A DNA stretch of 56,759 nucleotides from Aquipseudomonas alcaligenes MRY13-0052 (GTDB lineage Bacteria > Pseudomonadota > Gammaproteobacteria > Pseudomonadales > Pseudomonadaceae): assembly GCA_000474255.1 (NCBI GenBank), contig BATO01000034.1, positions 1 to 56,759 on the forward strand, written 5' to 3'. Position 1 is the stretch's first letter, and the number at the start of each line of letters is the position of its first letter. This document shows, in pieces, positions 7,169 to 16,538 of the stretch. The position numbers and the translations under genes are program-made. A model generated the notes under the pieces. That model was not told where the DNA came from and did not search any database. It worked only from the letters and a program-made list of their open reading frames with translations.

Positions 7169-8083
7169 GTGTCCGAGTCCCGTTTGCGCACCCTGCGTGA
7201 TCACATCCGCTGGGCGGTCAGCCGTTTCCATGCGGAAAACCTGTTCTTCGGTCATGGCACCGACAACGCCTGGGACGAAGCGCGCCAACTGGTGCTGGGC
7301 GCGCTGCACCTGCCCTATGAAGTGGCCGACAGCTACCTCGATTGCCGCCTGGAAGACGACGAGCGCGCCCACGTCCAGGCGCTGCTGCGCCGCCGCATTC
7401 TCGAGCGCGTGCCGGTGGCCTATCTGCTGGGCGAGGCCTGGTTCTGCGGCATGCCCTTCGTGGTGGACGAGCGCGTGCTGGTGCCGCGTTCCCCCATCGC
7501 CGAGCTGATCCAGCAGAGCTTCGAACCCTGGCTGGCCGCCGAGCCCGCGCGCATCCTCGACCTGTGCACCGGTTCCGGCTGCATCGGTATCGCCGCGGCC
7601 CATGCCTTCCCCAATGCCGAAGTGGTGCTGGCCGACCTGTCCTTCGATGCGCTGGAAGTCGCCAACCTGAACATCGAGCGGCATGACCTGGAAGACCGCG
7701 TCTTCACCGTCCAGGGCGACGGTTTCGAGGGGCTGCCGAACCAGCGTTTCGACCTGATCCTGTCCAACCCGCCCTATGTGGACGCCGAAGACTTCGCCGA
7801 CATGCCCGAGGAGTTCCAGCACGAGCCGGCCATGGGCCTGGCCTGCGGCGACGACGGGCTGGATCTGGTGCGCCGGATGCTGGCCGAGGCCGCCGACCAC
7901 CTCACCGAGCGCGGCACGCTGATCATCGAAGTGGGCAACAGCCAGGTACACGTCGAGGCGCTGTACCCGGAAGTGGACTTCACCTGGCTGGAGTTCGCCC
8001 ATGGCGGCCACGGCGTGTTCCTGCTCAGTGCCAGCCAGTGCCGCGAGCACCAGGCACTGTTCCGCTCGCGCCTGAACGGCTGA
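7169..8083 (+). CDS. prmB: 50S ribosomal protein L3 glutamine methyltransferase
   Basis: PrmB N5-methylates a glutamine of ribosomal protein L3 using S-adenosylmethionine. The 304-residue product has an N-terminal helical domain (about 1-115) and a Rossmann domain with motif [16 protein letters not shown] near residue 130. The diagnostic NPPYVD motif of glutamine/adenine methyltransferases is near residue 194. The substrate-domain sequence [30 protein letters not shown] distinguishes PrmB from PrmC, which has R-E-F-[WY] in place of E-A-W-F. It starts with GTG at 7169 after TGAGGT. A terminator follows at 8099-8130. Confidence 0.93.
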   Translation: MSESRLRTLRDHIRWAVSRFHAENLFFGHGTDNAWDEARQLVLGALHLPYEVADSYLDCRLEDDERAHVQALLRRRILERVPVAYLLGEAWFCGMPFVVDERVLVPRSPIAELIQQSFEPWLAAEPARILDLCTGSGCIGIAAAHAFPNAEVVLADLSFDALEVANLNIERHDLEDRVFTVQGDGFEGLPNQRFDLILSNPPYVDAEDFADMPEEFQHEPAMGLACGDDGLDLVRRMLAEAADHLTERGTLIIEVGNSQVHVEALYPEVDFTWLEFAHGGHGVFLLSASQCREHQALFRSRLNG

Positions 8084-8098
8084 GCCACGGCAAGTCCG

Positions 8099-8130
8099 AA
8101 AGCCCGTCCCCGCCAGGCGACGGGCTTTTT
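8099..8130 (+). terminator. Intrinsic terminator of prmB
   Basis: AAAGCCCGTC (8099-8108) pairs with GACGGGCTTT (8119-8128) and is followed by further T residues. Confidence 0.88.
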
Positions 8131-8153
8131 CATGCCTGGGCATTTGGGGGGAC

Positions 8154-8194
8154 GTAGGGCGGGTGAAACCCGCGTGTCGGGTTGCACCCGACCT
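8154..8194. repeat. GTAGGGCGGGTGAAACCCGC-type extragenic repeat
   Basis: GGCGGGTGAAACCCGC and TCGGGTTGCACCCGA are two consecutive short palindromes. The same pair occurs near 19153-19210 and 28007-28063, so this is one member of a dispersed family. Confidence 0.75.
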
Positions 8195-8236
8195 TCAGGC
8201 CCTGCCTCGCATTGCGTGCGTGGGTAACGCGCAGGC

Positions 8237-9016
8237 TCAGTGGGTGGCGATCCAGATCAGCAGCCCGGCCTGGAACACCGCGAACACCACCAGGCAGGCG
8301 ATGGTGAAGCGCAGGCCGCTGTCCTCGCGCTGGAAGGCGTTGACCCGATCCTGCAGCTTGCGGATCTCGATCTCCTGCTGGTGCAGGTTGTGGTCGGCCT
8401 GCTGGAGCATGGCGGCGGCGTCGAGCATGTCGACGACCTGCACCTTTTCCTTGTTCCAGTCCTCGTGCAGCTCGCTGACGCGCCCGGCACGGTATTCGGC
8501 CTTGAGCTGCAGGGCGTCGAGGTAGGTGACCTCGAACCCCTGGGCCTTGAGGAAGTGATCGCGGCGCAGGCGGAATTCTTCGGCCACCGCGTCCTTGGCC
8601 GCCAGGGCGCCGCCTTCGACCTTGTAGTGCGGCCAGTGGCGCCGGGCCCAGCCGATGCCGCGTGCCAGCAGGAAGCGGCCCAGGCCACGGTTCTGCGGCT
8701 CCAGTTGCAGGCCGCTGTCGGCGCCGAAGCGCACCTCCTTGCTGCGGTGGTCGGCCCAGACCTCGAACAGGTTCTGCTCCTTGCGCACCCGCTGGCCGGG
8801 CAGGTGCAGGCTCAGGTGCAGCACGCTCTGGTCGGCGCTGTGGCGTTCCACCTCGCCGAACTGGACGAAGCGCAACGGCCGCGCGCCGGTCTGCCTGTCG
8901 GTGGGCAGCGGGGCCAGGCGCAGCAGCTGGAAACGCTCCGGCTCCAGGTCCGTCCACGGGTGTGGCTGGGCTATGGGTTCGGTGGTTTCCGTCTGTTCGG
9001 TTTCGTCTTCGGTCAT
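8237..9016 (-). CDS. Conserved hypothetical protein with C-terminal TM anchor
   Basis: I cannot name a family. The 259-residue product begins with an acidic, Thr/Glu-rich segment, followed by a mixed globular part with GLGRFLLARGIGWARRHWP near residue 115. A long predicted coiled coil then runs from about residue 160 to 235, and the single hydrophobic helix FTIACLVVFAVFQAGLLIWIA sits at the extreme C-terminus. This is the layout of a tail-anchored inner-membrane protein with a cytoplasmic coiled coil. The ATG at 9016 is preceded by AGGA; a longer in-frame extension upstream looks non-coding. It lies between prmB and the alpha/beta hydrolase. Confidence 0.75.
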   Translation of the reverse strand: MTEDETEQTETTEPIAQPHPWTDLEPERFQLLRLAPLPTDRQTGARPLRFVQFGEVERHSADQSVLHLSLHLPGQRVRKEQNLFEVWADHRSKEVRFGADSGLQLEPQNRGLGRFLLARGIGWARRHWPHYKVEGGALAAKDAVAEEFRLRRDHFLKAQGFEVTYLDALQLKAEYRAGRVSELHEDWNKEKVQVVDMLDAAAMLQQADHNLHQQEIEIRKLQDRVNAFQREDSGLRFTIACLVVFAVFQAGLLIWIATH

Positions 9017-9074
9017 CGAGCGCAATCCTGTGGCTGGGCGCAGCGGGCCCCATGGCGGCGCGCTGACCTGTCCC

Positions 9075-10061
9075 TTATCGGCTGCTTTTGCCGTCGCTGG
9101 AGGGCAGGCGCTCGATGAAGGCGACCAGGCGCTCACCGAGCTCGCGGGCCAGGGGCAGGCCCGGGGAATTATAGGTGGCGAGCGGGTCGCGGGCATCCGC
9201 CGGGGTGATGCGCAGGATGTGGTTCATGCCAGGGATGATCGCCAGCTCGGCATCCGGGCGGATCGCCTGCAGGGCACGGGCGTCGCCCACGCTCACCTGG
9301 ATGTCGTGGCTGCCCTGGACGATCAGCGCCGGCACCTTTACGGCGGTGAAGGCGGCGGCCGGGTCCTTGGCGAACAGCGAGATGAGGTAGGGCTGCACGC
9401 TCGGGCGATAGAGCACCAGCAGTGGCTTGGGCACGCGCAGCACCTGATGCCCGGCCTTGAGGCTGGCGAGGATTTCGTCGCTGCGGGCCATCAGCGGCGG
9501 TGGCAAACGCTGTTGCAGCTGTTCACGCAGCAACTGGTCGATGGGGCGGGCGCTGCCGGCGATGGACACCAGCGCGTCGGCCCCGGCACCCGGCGCGGCC
9601 AGGCTGGCGATCAAGGCGCCCTCGCTGTGGCCGATCAGCACCAGGCGCGAGAAGCGTGGGTCGGCCTTCAGCTTGTGACCCCAGGCCACCGCATCGGCCA
9701 CATAAAGGTCGACGCTCAGTTGCCGCTCGTCGGGGCCGGCGGCCTGGCTCGCGGCGATACCGCGCTTGTCGTAGCGCACGCTGGCAATGCCGTTGCGCGC
9801 CAGCAGCTCGGCGAGCTTCTTCAGGCTGTCGTTGCGCCCGCCCATGGGGTTGTTGCCGTTGCGGTCGGTGGGGCCGGAGCCGGCCAGCAGCAGCGCCACC
9901 GGCACAGGCGCGTCGGTCTTGGGCCGCAGCAGGGTGCCGTGCAGGGTGCCGGAGGCGGTCTCCAGCTCGATGGGGCGCTGCAGGATGGTCCAGGGTGCGG
10001 CCAGGGCGGTGCCGGTGAGGGTCAGGAAGAGGAGGGCGAGCAGGGGGCGGAGGCGTGGCAT
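9075..10061 (-). CDS. Secreted alpha/beta hydrolase
   Basis: A 328-residue serine hydrolase with a clear signal peptide ([19 protein letters not shown], cleavage near residue 22). The nucleophile elbow is IGHSEGA near residue 148, the oxyanion region is [13 protein letters not shown], and the catalytic His is in GMNHIL near residue 283. The acid is probably Asp in GSHDIQV. The layout resembles esterases of the YqiA/BAAT-like and Peptidase_S9 groups seen next to aroC in Pseudomonas. It is divergent from aroC with a 130-base space. Substrate unknown; location should be periplasmic. Confidence 0.85.
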   Translation of the reverse strand: MPRLRPLLALLFLTLTGTALAAPWTILQRPIELETASGTLHGTLLRPKTDAPVPVALLLAGSGPTDRNGNNPMGGRNDSLKKLAELLARNGIASVRYDKRGIAASQAAGPDERQLSVDLYVADAVAWGHKLKADPRFSRLVLIGHSEGALIASLAAPGAGADALVSIAGSARPIDQLLREQLQQRLPPPLMARSDEILASLKAGHQVLRVPKPLLVLYRPSVQPYLISLFAKDPAAAFTAVKVPALIVQGSHDIQVSVGDARALQAIRPDAELAIIPGMNHILRITPADARDPLATYNSPGLPLARELGERLVAFIERLPSSDGKSSR

Positions 10062-10191
10062 GAAGGGTTCCAGGTACGGCGATGTGGCTTGGACGCCGGC
10101 GCCGGCGCAAGGTTCGTGGGTGAACTGGCCGGGCGCCGCAGGTATACTCCTCGGCCTTTCTTCGAGGCCCAATTTCAGCGGAGCACTGTGC

Positions 10192-11283
10192 ATGTCCGGC
10201 AACACCTACGGCAAGCTGTTCACCGTCACCACGGCTGGCGAAAGCCACGGCCCGGCGCTGGTCGCCATCGTCGACGGCTGCCCGCCGGGGCTGGAGCTTT
10301 CCCTGGACGACCTGCAACGTGACCTCGATCGCCGCAAGCCGGGCACCAGCCGCCACACCACCCAGCGCCAGGAAGCCGACGAGGTGGAAATCCTCTCCGG
10401 CGTCTTCGAGGGGCGCACCACCGGCTGCTCCATCGGCCTGCTGATCCGCAACACCGACCAGAAGTCCAAGGACTACTCGGCGATCAAGGACCTGTTCCGC
10501 CCGGCCCACGCCGACTACACCTACCACCACAAGTACGGTGTCCGCGACTACCGCGGCGGCGGCCGTTCCTCGGCGCGCGAGACCGCGATGCGCGTCGCCG
10601 CCGGCGCCATCGCCAAGAAGTACCTGGCCACCCTGGGCATCAGCGTGCGCGGCTACATGAGCCAGCTCGGCCCGATCGAGATCCCCTTCAAGACCTGGGA
10701 TTCGGTGGAGCAGAACGCCTTCTTCAGCCCCGACCCGGACAAGGTGCCGGAGCTGGAGGCCTACATGGACCAGCTGCGCCGTGACCAGGATTCCGTCGGC
10801 GCCAAGATCACCGTGGTCGCCGAAGGCGTGATGCCGGGCCTGGGCGAGCCGATCTTCGACCGCCTGGACGCCGAGCTGGCCCATGCGCTGATGAGCATCA
10901 ACGCGGTGAAGGGCGTGGAGATCGGCGCCGGTTTCGCCAGCGTCGCCCAGCGCGGCACCGAGCACCGCGACGAGCTGACCCCGGAAGGCTTCCTCAGCAA
11001 CAACGCCGGCGGCATCCTCGGCGGCATTTCCTCGGGCCAGCCGATCGTCGCCCACCTGGCGCTCAAGCCCACCTCCAGCATCACCACCCCGGGCCGCTCC
11101 ATCGATGTCGACGGCAACCCGGTGGACGTGATCACCAAGGGCCGCCACGACCCCTGCGTCGGCATCCGCGCCACGCCCATCGCCGAAGCCATGATGGCCA
11201 TCGTGCTGATGGACCACCTGCTGCGCCATCGCGGCCAGAACGCCGGCGTGCAGGTCGCCACCCCGGTGCTCGGCCAGCTGTGA
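10192..11283 (+). CDS. aroC: Chorismate synthase
   Basis: The enzyme converts 5-enolpyruvylshikimate-3-phosphate to chorismate with reduced FMN, the last step of the shikimate pathway. The 363-residue product has the three signatures: [18 protein letters not shown] near residue 16, the [24 protein letters not shown] block near residue 118, and the C-terminal SSGQP and [17 protein letters not shown] region. The ATG follows CGGAG. Its TGA overlaps the GTG of the MFS gene by four bases (GTGA), showing cotranscription. A TATACT at 10143 could be the -10 element, but no good -35 was found. Confidence 0.97.
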   Translation: MSGNTYGKLFTVTTAGESHGPALVAIVDGCPPGLELSLDDLQRDLDRRKPGTSRHTTQRQEADEVEILSGVFEGRTTGCSIGLLIRNTDQKSKDYSAIKDLFRPAHADYTYHHKYGVRDYRGGGRSSARETAMRVAAGAIAKKYLATLGISVRGYMSQLGPIEIPFKTWDSVEQNAFFSPDPDKVPELEAYMDQLRRDQDSVGAKITVVAEGVMPGLGEPIFDRLDAELAHALMSINAVKGVEIGAGFASVAQRGTEHRDELTPEGFLSNNAGGILGGISSGQPIVAHLALKPTSSITTPGRSIDVDGNPVDVITKGRHDPCVGIRATPIAEAMMAIVLMDHLLRHRGQNAGVQVATPVLGQL

Positions 11284-12434
11284 CGGGCAGCGCGCTGCCT
11301 TATTGGCGGCTGTCCGGTTTCTACCTGTTCTACTTCGCCCTGCTGGGCGCCACGGCGCCCTTCCTCGGGCTGTACTTCGCCCACCTGGGCTTCTCCCCGG
11401 CGCGCATCGGCGAGCTGGTGGCTATCCCCATGCTGATGCGCTGCGTGGCTCCCAACCTCTGGGGCTGGCTGGGTGATCGCAGCGGTCGGCGCCTGGCCAT
11501 CGTGCGCTTCGGCGCGCTCTGCACCCTGTGCACCTTCGCCCTGATCTTCGTCGACAAGAGCTACGCCTGGCTGGCGATGATCATGGCCCTGCACGCCTTC
11601 TTCTGGCACGCGGTGCTGCCGCAGTTCGAGGTGATCACCCTGGCGCACCTCAAGGAGCAGGCGGCGCGCTACAGCCAGATCCGCCTGTGGGGCTCCATCG
11701 GTTTCATCCTCACCGTGGTCGGCCTGGGCAAAGCCTTCGAGGTGTTCAGCCTGGACGTCTACCCGCTGGCGCTGGTGATCATCATGGCCGGCATCGTCGC
11801 CAGCAGCTGGTGGGTGCCCAACGCCACGCCGCTGGCCCGCGACAACGGCCTGGAGCAGGGCGGCTTCATCGCCCAGCTGCGCCAGCCGGGTGTGCTGGCG
11901 TTCTACCTGTGCGTGGGGCTGATGCAGCTGTCCCACGGGCCCTACTACACCTTCCAGACCATCTACCTGGAAGCCCTCGGCTACCCGCGCGGCTTCATCG
12001 GCCAGCTCTGGGCGCTGGGCGTGGTGGCCGAGGTCTTGATGTTCCTGGTGATGGCGCGCATCCTCGCGCGGTTCTCGGTGCGCCAGGTGCTGGCTGCGAG
12101 CTTCCTGCTCGCGGCGTTGCGCTGGCTGCTGCTGGGCCATTTCGCCGACAACCTCGCGGTGCTGCTGTTCGCCCAAGTGCTCCATGCGGCGACCTTCGGC
12201 AGCTTCCATGCGGCGGCCATCCATTTCGTGCAACGCCAGTTCGGCCCGCAGCAGCAAGGCCAGGGCCAGGCGCTCTACGCGGCACTCGCCGGCACCGGCG
12301 GCGCGCTCGGAGCCCTGTACTCGGGCTACAGCTGGACCAGCCTGGGCGCCTCCTGGACCTTCGTCATCGCCAGCCTGGCAGCCATGGCCGCTGCCGTTAT
12401 CATTGCCACTCAATTGAAAGAGGAGCGGGCATGA
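11280..12434 (+). CDS. MFS transporter, PPP/HcaT-like group
   Basis: A 384-residue 12-helix carrier. Its start ([26 protein letters not shown]) and the motif-A-like loop [15 protein letters not shown] near residue 62 match the 3-phenylpropionate transporter/nucleoside symporter branch. The GTG start overlaps the aroC stop, and its own TGA overlaps the mtnB ATG (ATGA). It is therefore the middle gene of an aroC-MFS-mtnB chain. The substrate is unknown; the neighbours suggest a methylthio-sugar, nucleoside or aromatic compound, which is inference only. Confidence 0.88.
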   Translation: MTGSALPYWRLSGFYLFYFALLGATAPFLGLYFAHLGFSPARIGELVAIPMLMRCVAPNLWGWLGDRSGRRLAIVRFGALCTLCTFALIFVDKSYAWLAMIMALHAFFWHAVLPQFEVITLAHLKEQAARYSQIRLWGSIGFILTVVGLGKAFEVFSLDVYPLALVIIMAGIVASSWWVPNATPLARDNGLEQGGFIAQLRQPGVLAFYLCVGLMQLSHGPYYTFQTIYLEALGYPRGFIGQLWALGVVAEVLMFLVMARILARFSVRQVLAASFLLAALRWLLLGHFADNLAVLLFAQVLHAATFGSFHAAAIHFVQRQFGPQQQGQGQALYAALAGTGGALGALYSGYSWTSLGASWTFVIASLAAMAAAVIIATQLKEERA

Positions 12435-13045
12435 ACCGCCAACAACTCGCCCAGCAGATCATCGATGCCGGCCGCTTCCTGTATGGCCGCGGCTGGTCGC
12501 CGGCCACCAGCAGCAACTACTCCACGCGGCTGTCCGCCGACCAGGCGTTGCTGACCGTTTCCGGCAAGCACAAGGGCGAACTGGGCCTGGACGACGTCCT
12601 CGCCACCGACCTCGACGGCAACAGCCTGGAGCCGGGCAAGAAGCCCTCCGCCGAAACCCTGCTGCACACCCAGCTGTACCGCTGGAAGCCGGAGATCGGC
12701 GCCGTGCTGCACACCCACTCGGTGAACGCCACCGTGCTCTCGCGCATGACCCTGGCCGACTCCCTGGTGTTCGCCGACTACGAGCTGCAGAAGGCCTTCA
12801 GCGGCATCGCCACCCACGAATCCCAGGTGCTGGTGCCGATCTTCGACAACGACCAGGACATCGCCCGCCTCGCCGCCAAGGTGCAGCCCTGGCTGGACGA
12901 GCACCCCGATTGCGTGGGCTACCTGATCCGTGGCCACGGCCTCTATACCTGGGGCCCGCGCATGAGCGATGCGCTGCGCCAGGTGGAAGCCTTCGAGTTT
13001 CTTTTCGAGTGCGAGCTGAAGGTTCGCGCCATTACCCGAGCCTGA
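12431..13045 (+). CDS. mtnB: Methylthioribulose-1-phosphate dehydratase
   Basis: A 204-residue class II aldolase/adducin-fold enzyme of the methionine salvage pathway. It dehydrates methylthioribulose-1-phosphate to diketo-methylthiopentyl-1-phosphate. Zinc ligands are visible in VLHTHSVNATV near residue 97 and in RGHGLYTWG near residue 171. The N-terminal NYSTRLS and SGKHKGEL segments are typical of MtnB. The ATG overlaps the preceding MFS gene by four bases. It is followed 85 bases later by mtnD, the acireductone dioxygenase, in the correct pathway context. Confidence 0.95.
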   Translation: MNRQQLAQQIIDAGRFLYGRGWSPATSSNYSTRLSADQALLTVSGKHKGELGLDDVLATDLDGNSLEPGKKPSAETLLHTQLYRWKPEIGAVLHTHSVNATVLSRMTLADSLVFADYELQKAFSGIATHESQVLVPIFDNDQDIARLAAKVQPWLDEHPDCVGYLIRGHGLYTWGPRMSDALRQVEAFEFLFECELKVRAITRA

Positions 13046-13130
13046 CGCTTCCTTCCGCCGAAGGTGCATGACCGATAGTGCGTTCGCCCGACCCGCCCCA
13101 GAGCGGGAGTGCGGCGCCAGGAGTAGCCAG

Positions 13131-13676
13131 ATGAGCAGCCTTACCGTCTACCACGAGACCAGCCCCGACGTACCGAACAAGGTACTCACCCATGTCGACG
13201 ACATCGCCAGCACCCTCGCCGATGTCGGTGTGCGCTTCGAGCGCTGGCAGGCCAGCGCGCCGATCACCGCCGGTGCCACGCAGGAGGAGGTGATCGCCGC
13301 CTACCGTCCGCAGATCGACGCGCTGATGAAGGAGCGCGGCTACGTCACCGTCGACGTGGTCAGCCTCGACCGCAGCCACCCGCAGAAGGCCGAGCTGCGC
13401 GCCAAGTTCCTCGACGAGCACCGCCATGCGGAGGACGAAGTGCGTTTCTTCGTCGCCGGGCGCGGCCTGTTCACCCTGCACATCGACGACTACGTCTATG
13501 CCGTGCTCTGCGAGAAGAACGACCTGATCTCGGTGCCCGCCGGTACCCGCCATTGGTTCGACATGGGCGAGGAGCCGCACTTCGTCGCCATCCGCCTGTT
13601 CAACAACCCCGAGGGCTGGGTGGCGCAGTTCACCGGCGAGGAGATCGCCAGCCGGTTCCCGCGGTTGGAGGATTGA
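13131..13676 (+). CDS. mtnD: Acireductone dioxygenase
   Basis: The 181-residue cupin uses Fe(II) or Ni(II) to cleave acireductone. With iron it gives the methionine precursor 2-keto-4-methylthiobutyrate plus formate. All four metal ligands are present at the canonical spacing: His97, His99, Glu103 in DEHRHAEDEV and His141 in GTRHWFD. The ATG follows AGGAG. It lies between mtnB and mtnC, so three consecutive salvage steps are clustered; mtnA and the kinase or phosphorylase steps are not in this window. Confidence 0.97.
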   Translation: MSSLTVYHETSPDVPNKVLTHVDDIASTLADVGVRFERWQASAPITAGATQEEVIAAYRPQIDALMKERGYVTVDVVSLDRSHPQKAELRAKFLDEHRHAEDEVRFFVAGRGLFTLHIDDYVYAVLCEKNDLISVPAGTRHWFDMGEEPHFVAIRLFNNPEGWVAQFTGEEIASRFPRLED

Positions 13677-13692
13677 GCGTGCAAACCCTATC

Positions 13693-13710
13693 GGTGGGCT
13701 GAAGCCCACC
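13693..13710. repeat. Palindrome GGTGGGCT-GA-AGCCCACC
   Basis: This 18-base perfect inverted repeat lies between mtnD and mtnC, followed by two copies of CCACCCTACG. A related GGTGGGCTGAAGCCCAC occurs near 27959, so it belongs to a dispersed family. Confidence 0.7.
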
Positions 13711-13822
13711 CTACGCCCACCCTACGTTCCCCCGACGCATAGAGCCGCGACCTGATCGCCTTTGTTCTGCGGGGGCACTTGAAAGGGTGGGGTCCACTGA
13801 ACATCGGAACACCGGAGCCTGC

Positions 13823-14506
13823 ATGCCCATCAAAGCCATTCTCACCGATATCGAAGGCACCACCAGCGCCGTCAGCTTCGTCTTCGACGTGCTCTTCCCC
13901 TATGCCGCCCGCCACCTGCCGGAGTTCGTGTTGGCCCACGCGGAACGGGCGGATGTCGCCGAGCAGCTGCAGGCGGTGCGTGCGGAGAGCGGCGAGGCGG
14001 ACGCCGATGTGCAACGGGTGGTGGAGATCCTCCTCGGCTGGATCGCCGAAGACCGCAAGGCCACGCCGCTCAAGGCGCTGCAAGGCATGGTCTGGGAGCA
14101 GGGCTACGCTGCCGGCCAGCTCAAGGGCCACGTCTACCCGGATGCAGTGGAGGCGCTGAAGCGCTGGAAGCAGGACGGCTACGCGCTGTACGTCTATTCC
14201 TCCGGTTCGATCCAGGCGCAGAAGCTGATCTTCGGCTGCTCCGAGGCGGGCGACCTGACGCCGCTGTTCTCCGGCTACTTCGACACCACCTCCGGGCCCA
14301 AGCGCGAGGCGGCGTCCTATGGGCGCATCGCCGACGCCATCGGCTTGCCCGCCGGCGACATCCTCTTCCTCTCCGATGTGGTGCAGGAACTGGACGCCGC
14401 CCAGCAGGCCGGCATGCCCACCATCGGCCTGGCCCGCGAGGGCGGCGAGCTGGGCAGCCACCCCACCGTGGCCAGCTTCGCGGTGATCGACCCGGCGCGC
14501 GCCTGA
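13823..14506 (+). CDS. mtnC: Enolase-phosphatase E1
   Basis: MtnC is a bifunctional HAD-superfamily enzyme that enolises and then dephosphorylates diketo-methylthiopentyl-1-phosphate to acireductone. The 227-residue product has HAD motif I as LTDIEGTTS near residues 7-15, in which the second Asp is replaced by Glu as in all enolase-phosphatases. Motif II is VYSSGSI near residue 124, the lysine lies in TTSGPKRE, and the acidic motif III is [12 protein letters not shown]. The ATG follows CGGAG. A 146-base gap with a palindrome separates it from mtnD. Confidence 0.95.
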   Translation: MPIKAILTDIEGTTSAVSFVFDVLFPYAARHLPEFVLAHAERADVAEQLQAVRAESGEADADVQRVVEILLGWIAEDRKATPLKALQGMVWEQGYAAGQLKGHVYPDAVEALKRWKQDGYALYVYSSGSIQAQKLIFGCSEAGDLTPLFSGYFDTTSGPKREAASYGRIADAIGLPAGDILFLSDVVQELDAAQQAGMPTIGLAREGGELGSHPTVASFAVIDPARA

Positions 14507-14519
14507 GCCCTGCCGGGCC

Positions 14520-15404
14520 TTACTGGTCCAGCCACACCGCGCGGTGATCCGAGCCGCGCCAGGGCAGGGTGCCCACCGCGCGCACCGGCCGTTCGCCGCG
14601 TACCAGGATGTGATCCAGCCCGAGCATGCCCGGCCACCAGGTGGGGCGGATGCGCGGGCTGGTCAGGCGCAGCCCGGCGTTGTCGAGAAAGTCCCGCAGG
14701 CGCGGTGAATAGGCCGTGACATTGAGGTCCCCCAGCACCACCACCTCCGGCCCTTCGGCGGCGATGCGCTCCGCCAGCTGCCGCAGTGATTCGTCACGGG
14801 CCAGCGCCAGTTGCGTACCCAGCGGCGGCGGTGGATGCAGGCCGAAGACCACCGTGCCGTCTTCCAGCTCGGCACGCAGGTAGGGGTAGCCGGCGGCAGG
14901 GCCGCTGAGTTCCAGCACCTGGCAGCGCTTCAGCGGCAGGCGCGAGAACAGCGCCAGGCCGAAGGGCGAATCGCTGTAGCGGGCGCAGGCCTCGAAGGGG
15001 CGCAGCGCGGCCAGTTGCTCCGACCAGGCGGGCGTGGCCTCGCTGACGAAGATCAGGTCCGCCTTCTGTTCCGCCAGCCAGCGGGCATCGGCGGTGGCAT
15101 CCCCGTTGTCCAGCTTCAGGTTGAAGGCGAGGAAGCGCCGCGTGGGCGCATCGGTCGCCAGGGGCTCGGTGGGCAGCGGCGTCAGCGACCAGGCCAGGGC
15201 ACCCAGCCCGCACAGGGCGAACAGCAGCGAGGAGGCATTGCGCGGTTGCACGGCAGCGCCGACCAGCATCACCAGGGCCTGGATCGGCATGAAGTGACTG
15301 AGCAGCTCCAGGCCCCAGTGCAGGCGGCCGAACTGGCCAAGCACCAGGGTGACCAGGGCCAGCCAGGCGAGCTGGTTGAGGTGAAAGCGCAAGGCCTTGA
15401 GCAC
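14520..15404 (-). CDS. Membrane-anchored endonuclease/exonuclease/phosphatase family protein
   Basis: A 294-residue protein with two or three N-terminal hydrophobic helices (about residues 10-70) and a C-terminal EEP (DNase I-like) domain from about residue 85. Catalytic motifs are FNLKLDNG, GDLNVTAYS, LDHILV and the terminal GSDHRAVWLD. It starts with GTG at 15404 after AGGA, because no ATG lies in frame near the beginning of the hydrophobic segment. The catalytic domain should face the periplasm. Family members hydrolyse nucleic acids or phosphoesters; this one's substrate is not known. It converges with mtnC, 13 bases apart. Confidence 0.85.
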   Translation of the reverse strand: MLKALRFHLNQLAWLALVTLVLGQFGRLHWGLELLSHFMPIQALVMLVGAAVQPRNASSLLFALCGLGALAWSLTPLPTEPLATDAPTRRFLAFNLKLDNGDATADARWLAEQKADLIFVSEATPAWSEQLAALRPFEACARYSDSPFGLALFSRLPLKRCQVLELSGPAAGYPYLRAELEDGTVVFGLHPPPPLGTQLALARDESLRQLAERIAAEGPEVVVLGDLNVTAYSPRLRDFLDNAGLRLTSPRIRPTWWPGMLGLDHILVRGERPVRAVGTLPWRGSDHRAVWLDQ

Positions 15405-15542
15405 GCGTGCATCCTGGGTGGGGGAGAAAGGCGCGATTGTAGGGCCATCCGACGCGACGTGGGAGCCTTGATAACGGTGCCGGGAACACCCTGGCCGGCG
15501 CCCGTGTCCTAACACTGGATAGCCACCCTGCAGGAGCCCGCC

Positions 15543-15740
15543 ATGAGCCAACACGCGATGACCCTGTACGCCGTGCTGGGCACGCTGTACCTGCTGCTCA
15601 CCGCCTGGGCGCTGTTCAACGTGCTGGGCAGCGGTGTGCGGCGCGAGCAGAAGGTCCTCTGGACCGCGCTGTTGCTGCTGTTCCCGTTGCTCGGGCTGTT
15701 CAACTGGGCCTGGATGGGGCCGCGTCGCCTGCACCGTTGA
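15543..15740 (+). CDS. Small PLDc_N-type membrane protein
   Basis: A 65-residue product with two hydrophobic helices: TLYAVLGTLYLLLTAWALFNVLG near residues 7-29, and VLWTALLLLFPLLGLFNWAWMGPRR near residues 39-63. The KVLW-(hydrophobic)-P-L-G-W-x-GPRR pattern is that of the phospholipase D nuclease N-terminal domain found in cardiolipin synthases and as stand-alone peptides. No catalytic HKD motif is present. CAGGAG precedes the ATG. The next gene encodes a related protein, so the pair looks like a duplication. Confidence 0.75.
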   Translation: MSQHAMTLYAVLGTLYLLLTAWALFNVLGSGVRREQKVLWTALLLLFPLLGLFNWAWMGPRRLHR

Positions 15741-15790
15741 TCCAGGCTCACCTATCCTGCACTCATAACCCCGCAATAAGGAGCATCGCC

Positions 15791-15982
15791 ATGGGTTCGA
15801 TCCTCAACAGCCTCGCCGGGCTGATCATCCTCGCCCTGGATATCTGGGCCATCCTCAACGTCATCAAAAGCAATGTCGAAATCGGCATGAAGGTGTTGTG
15901 GATCCTGCTGATCGTGCTGCTGCCAGTGATCGGCCTGATCATCTGGGCCATCGCCGGGCCCCGTGGCAATGTGAGGATATGA
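15791..15982 (+). CDS. Small PLDc_N-type membrane protein, second copy
   Basis: This 63-residue protein has two hydrophobic helices, the second being VLWILLIVLLPVIGLIIWAIAGPRG, which aligns closely with the C-terminal half of the preceding gene's product. The strong AAGGAG site supports the ATG at 15791. Its TGA overlaps the ATG of the histidine phosphatase gene (ATGA), so those two are translationally coupled. Role unknown; the family domain is associated with inner-membrane lipid enzymes. Confidence 0.78.
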   Translation: MGSILNSLAGLIILALDIWAILNVIKSNVEIGMKVLWILLIVLLPVIGLIIWAIAGPRGNVRI

Positions 15983-16533
15983 GCCGGCGCCGCGGCGCCT
16001 GGCTGCTGCTCTGCGCCTGCCTGGCGCTGCCCGTTCACGCCTCTGAAGACGCCGCCTGGGCTGCCTTGCGCAGTGGCCAGGCGGTGTTTCTCATGCATCA
16101 CGCCAGCGCACCGGGCGCGGGCGACCCGGACAGCTTCCGTCTCGGCGATTGCACCACCCAGCGCAACCTCGACGGTGGCGGGCGCTACCAGGCCCAGCAA
16201 TGGGGCCAGTTGCTGCGCAGCCACTGGATCGAGGCACCGCGCCTCTTCACCGGGCGCTGGTGCCGCACCCAGGACACCGCCCTAGAACTGCACATGGGCG
16301 CGTCACAACCCATGGCCGAGCTGGATTACTTCGAGGGTGATACCGCCGCCATCCAGCGCATGCGTCAGGCCATCAACGCACTGCCGCGCGGCCTGCCGCT
16401 GGTGCTGGTGACCCACGGGGTGAACATGGCGGCGTTGACGGGAACGGCGGCGGCGCCGGATGAAGCCCTGATCGTCGCGCTGCCCCTCACCGAGCCGGCC
16501 CGGGTCCTGGCGCGCATCCCCGCACCGCACTAG
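15979..16533 (+). CDS. Periplasmic histidine phosphatase-like protein with altered RHG motif
   Basis: A 184-residue protein with a signal peptide (RGAWLLLCACLALPVHA, cleavage near residue 21) and a histidine phosphatase fold. The second catalytic His is in VTHGVNM at His146, and the WCRTQDTALEL segment supplies a phosphate-binding Arg. The hallmark R-H-G/A motif, however, reads His40-His41-Ala42 in FLMHHASAPG, so the phosphate-binding Arg is replaced by His. Activity may be weakened or the ligand altered. The start codon overlaps the stop of the preceding small gene. Substrate unknown. Confidence 0.82.
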   Translation: MSRRRGAWLLLCACLALPVHASEDAAWAALRSGQAVFLMHHASAPGAGDPDSFRLGDCTTQRNLDGGGRYQAQQWGQLLRSHWIEAPRLFTGRWCRTQDTALELHMGASQPMAELDYFEGDTAAIQRMRQAINALPRGLPLVLVTHGVNMAALTGTAAAPDEALIVALPLTEPARVLARIPAPH

Positions 16534-16538
16534 CCGCG

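Noticed and set aside
10143-10148. TATACT as the aroC -10 element
   Set aside because: No acceptable -35 hexamer is found 16-18 bases upstream, so it is not listed as a promoter.
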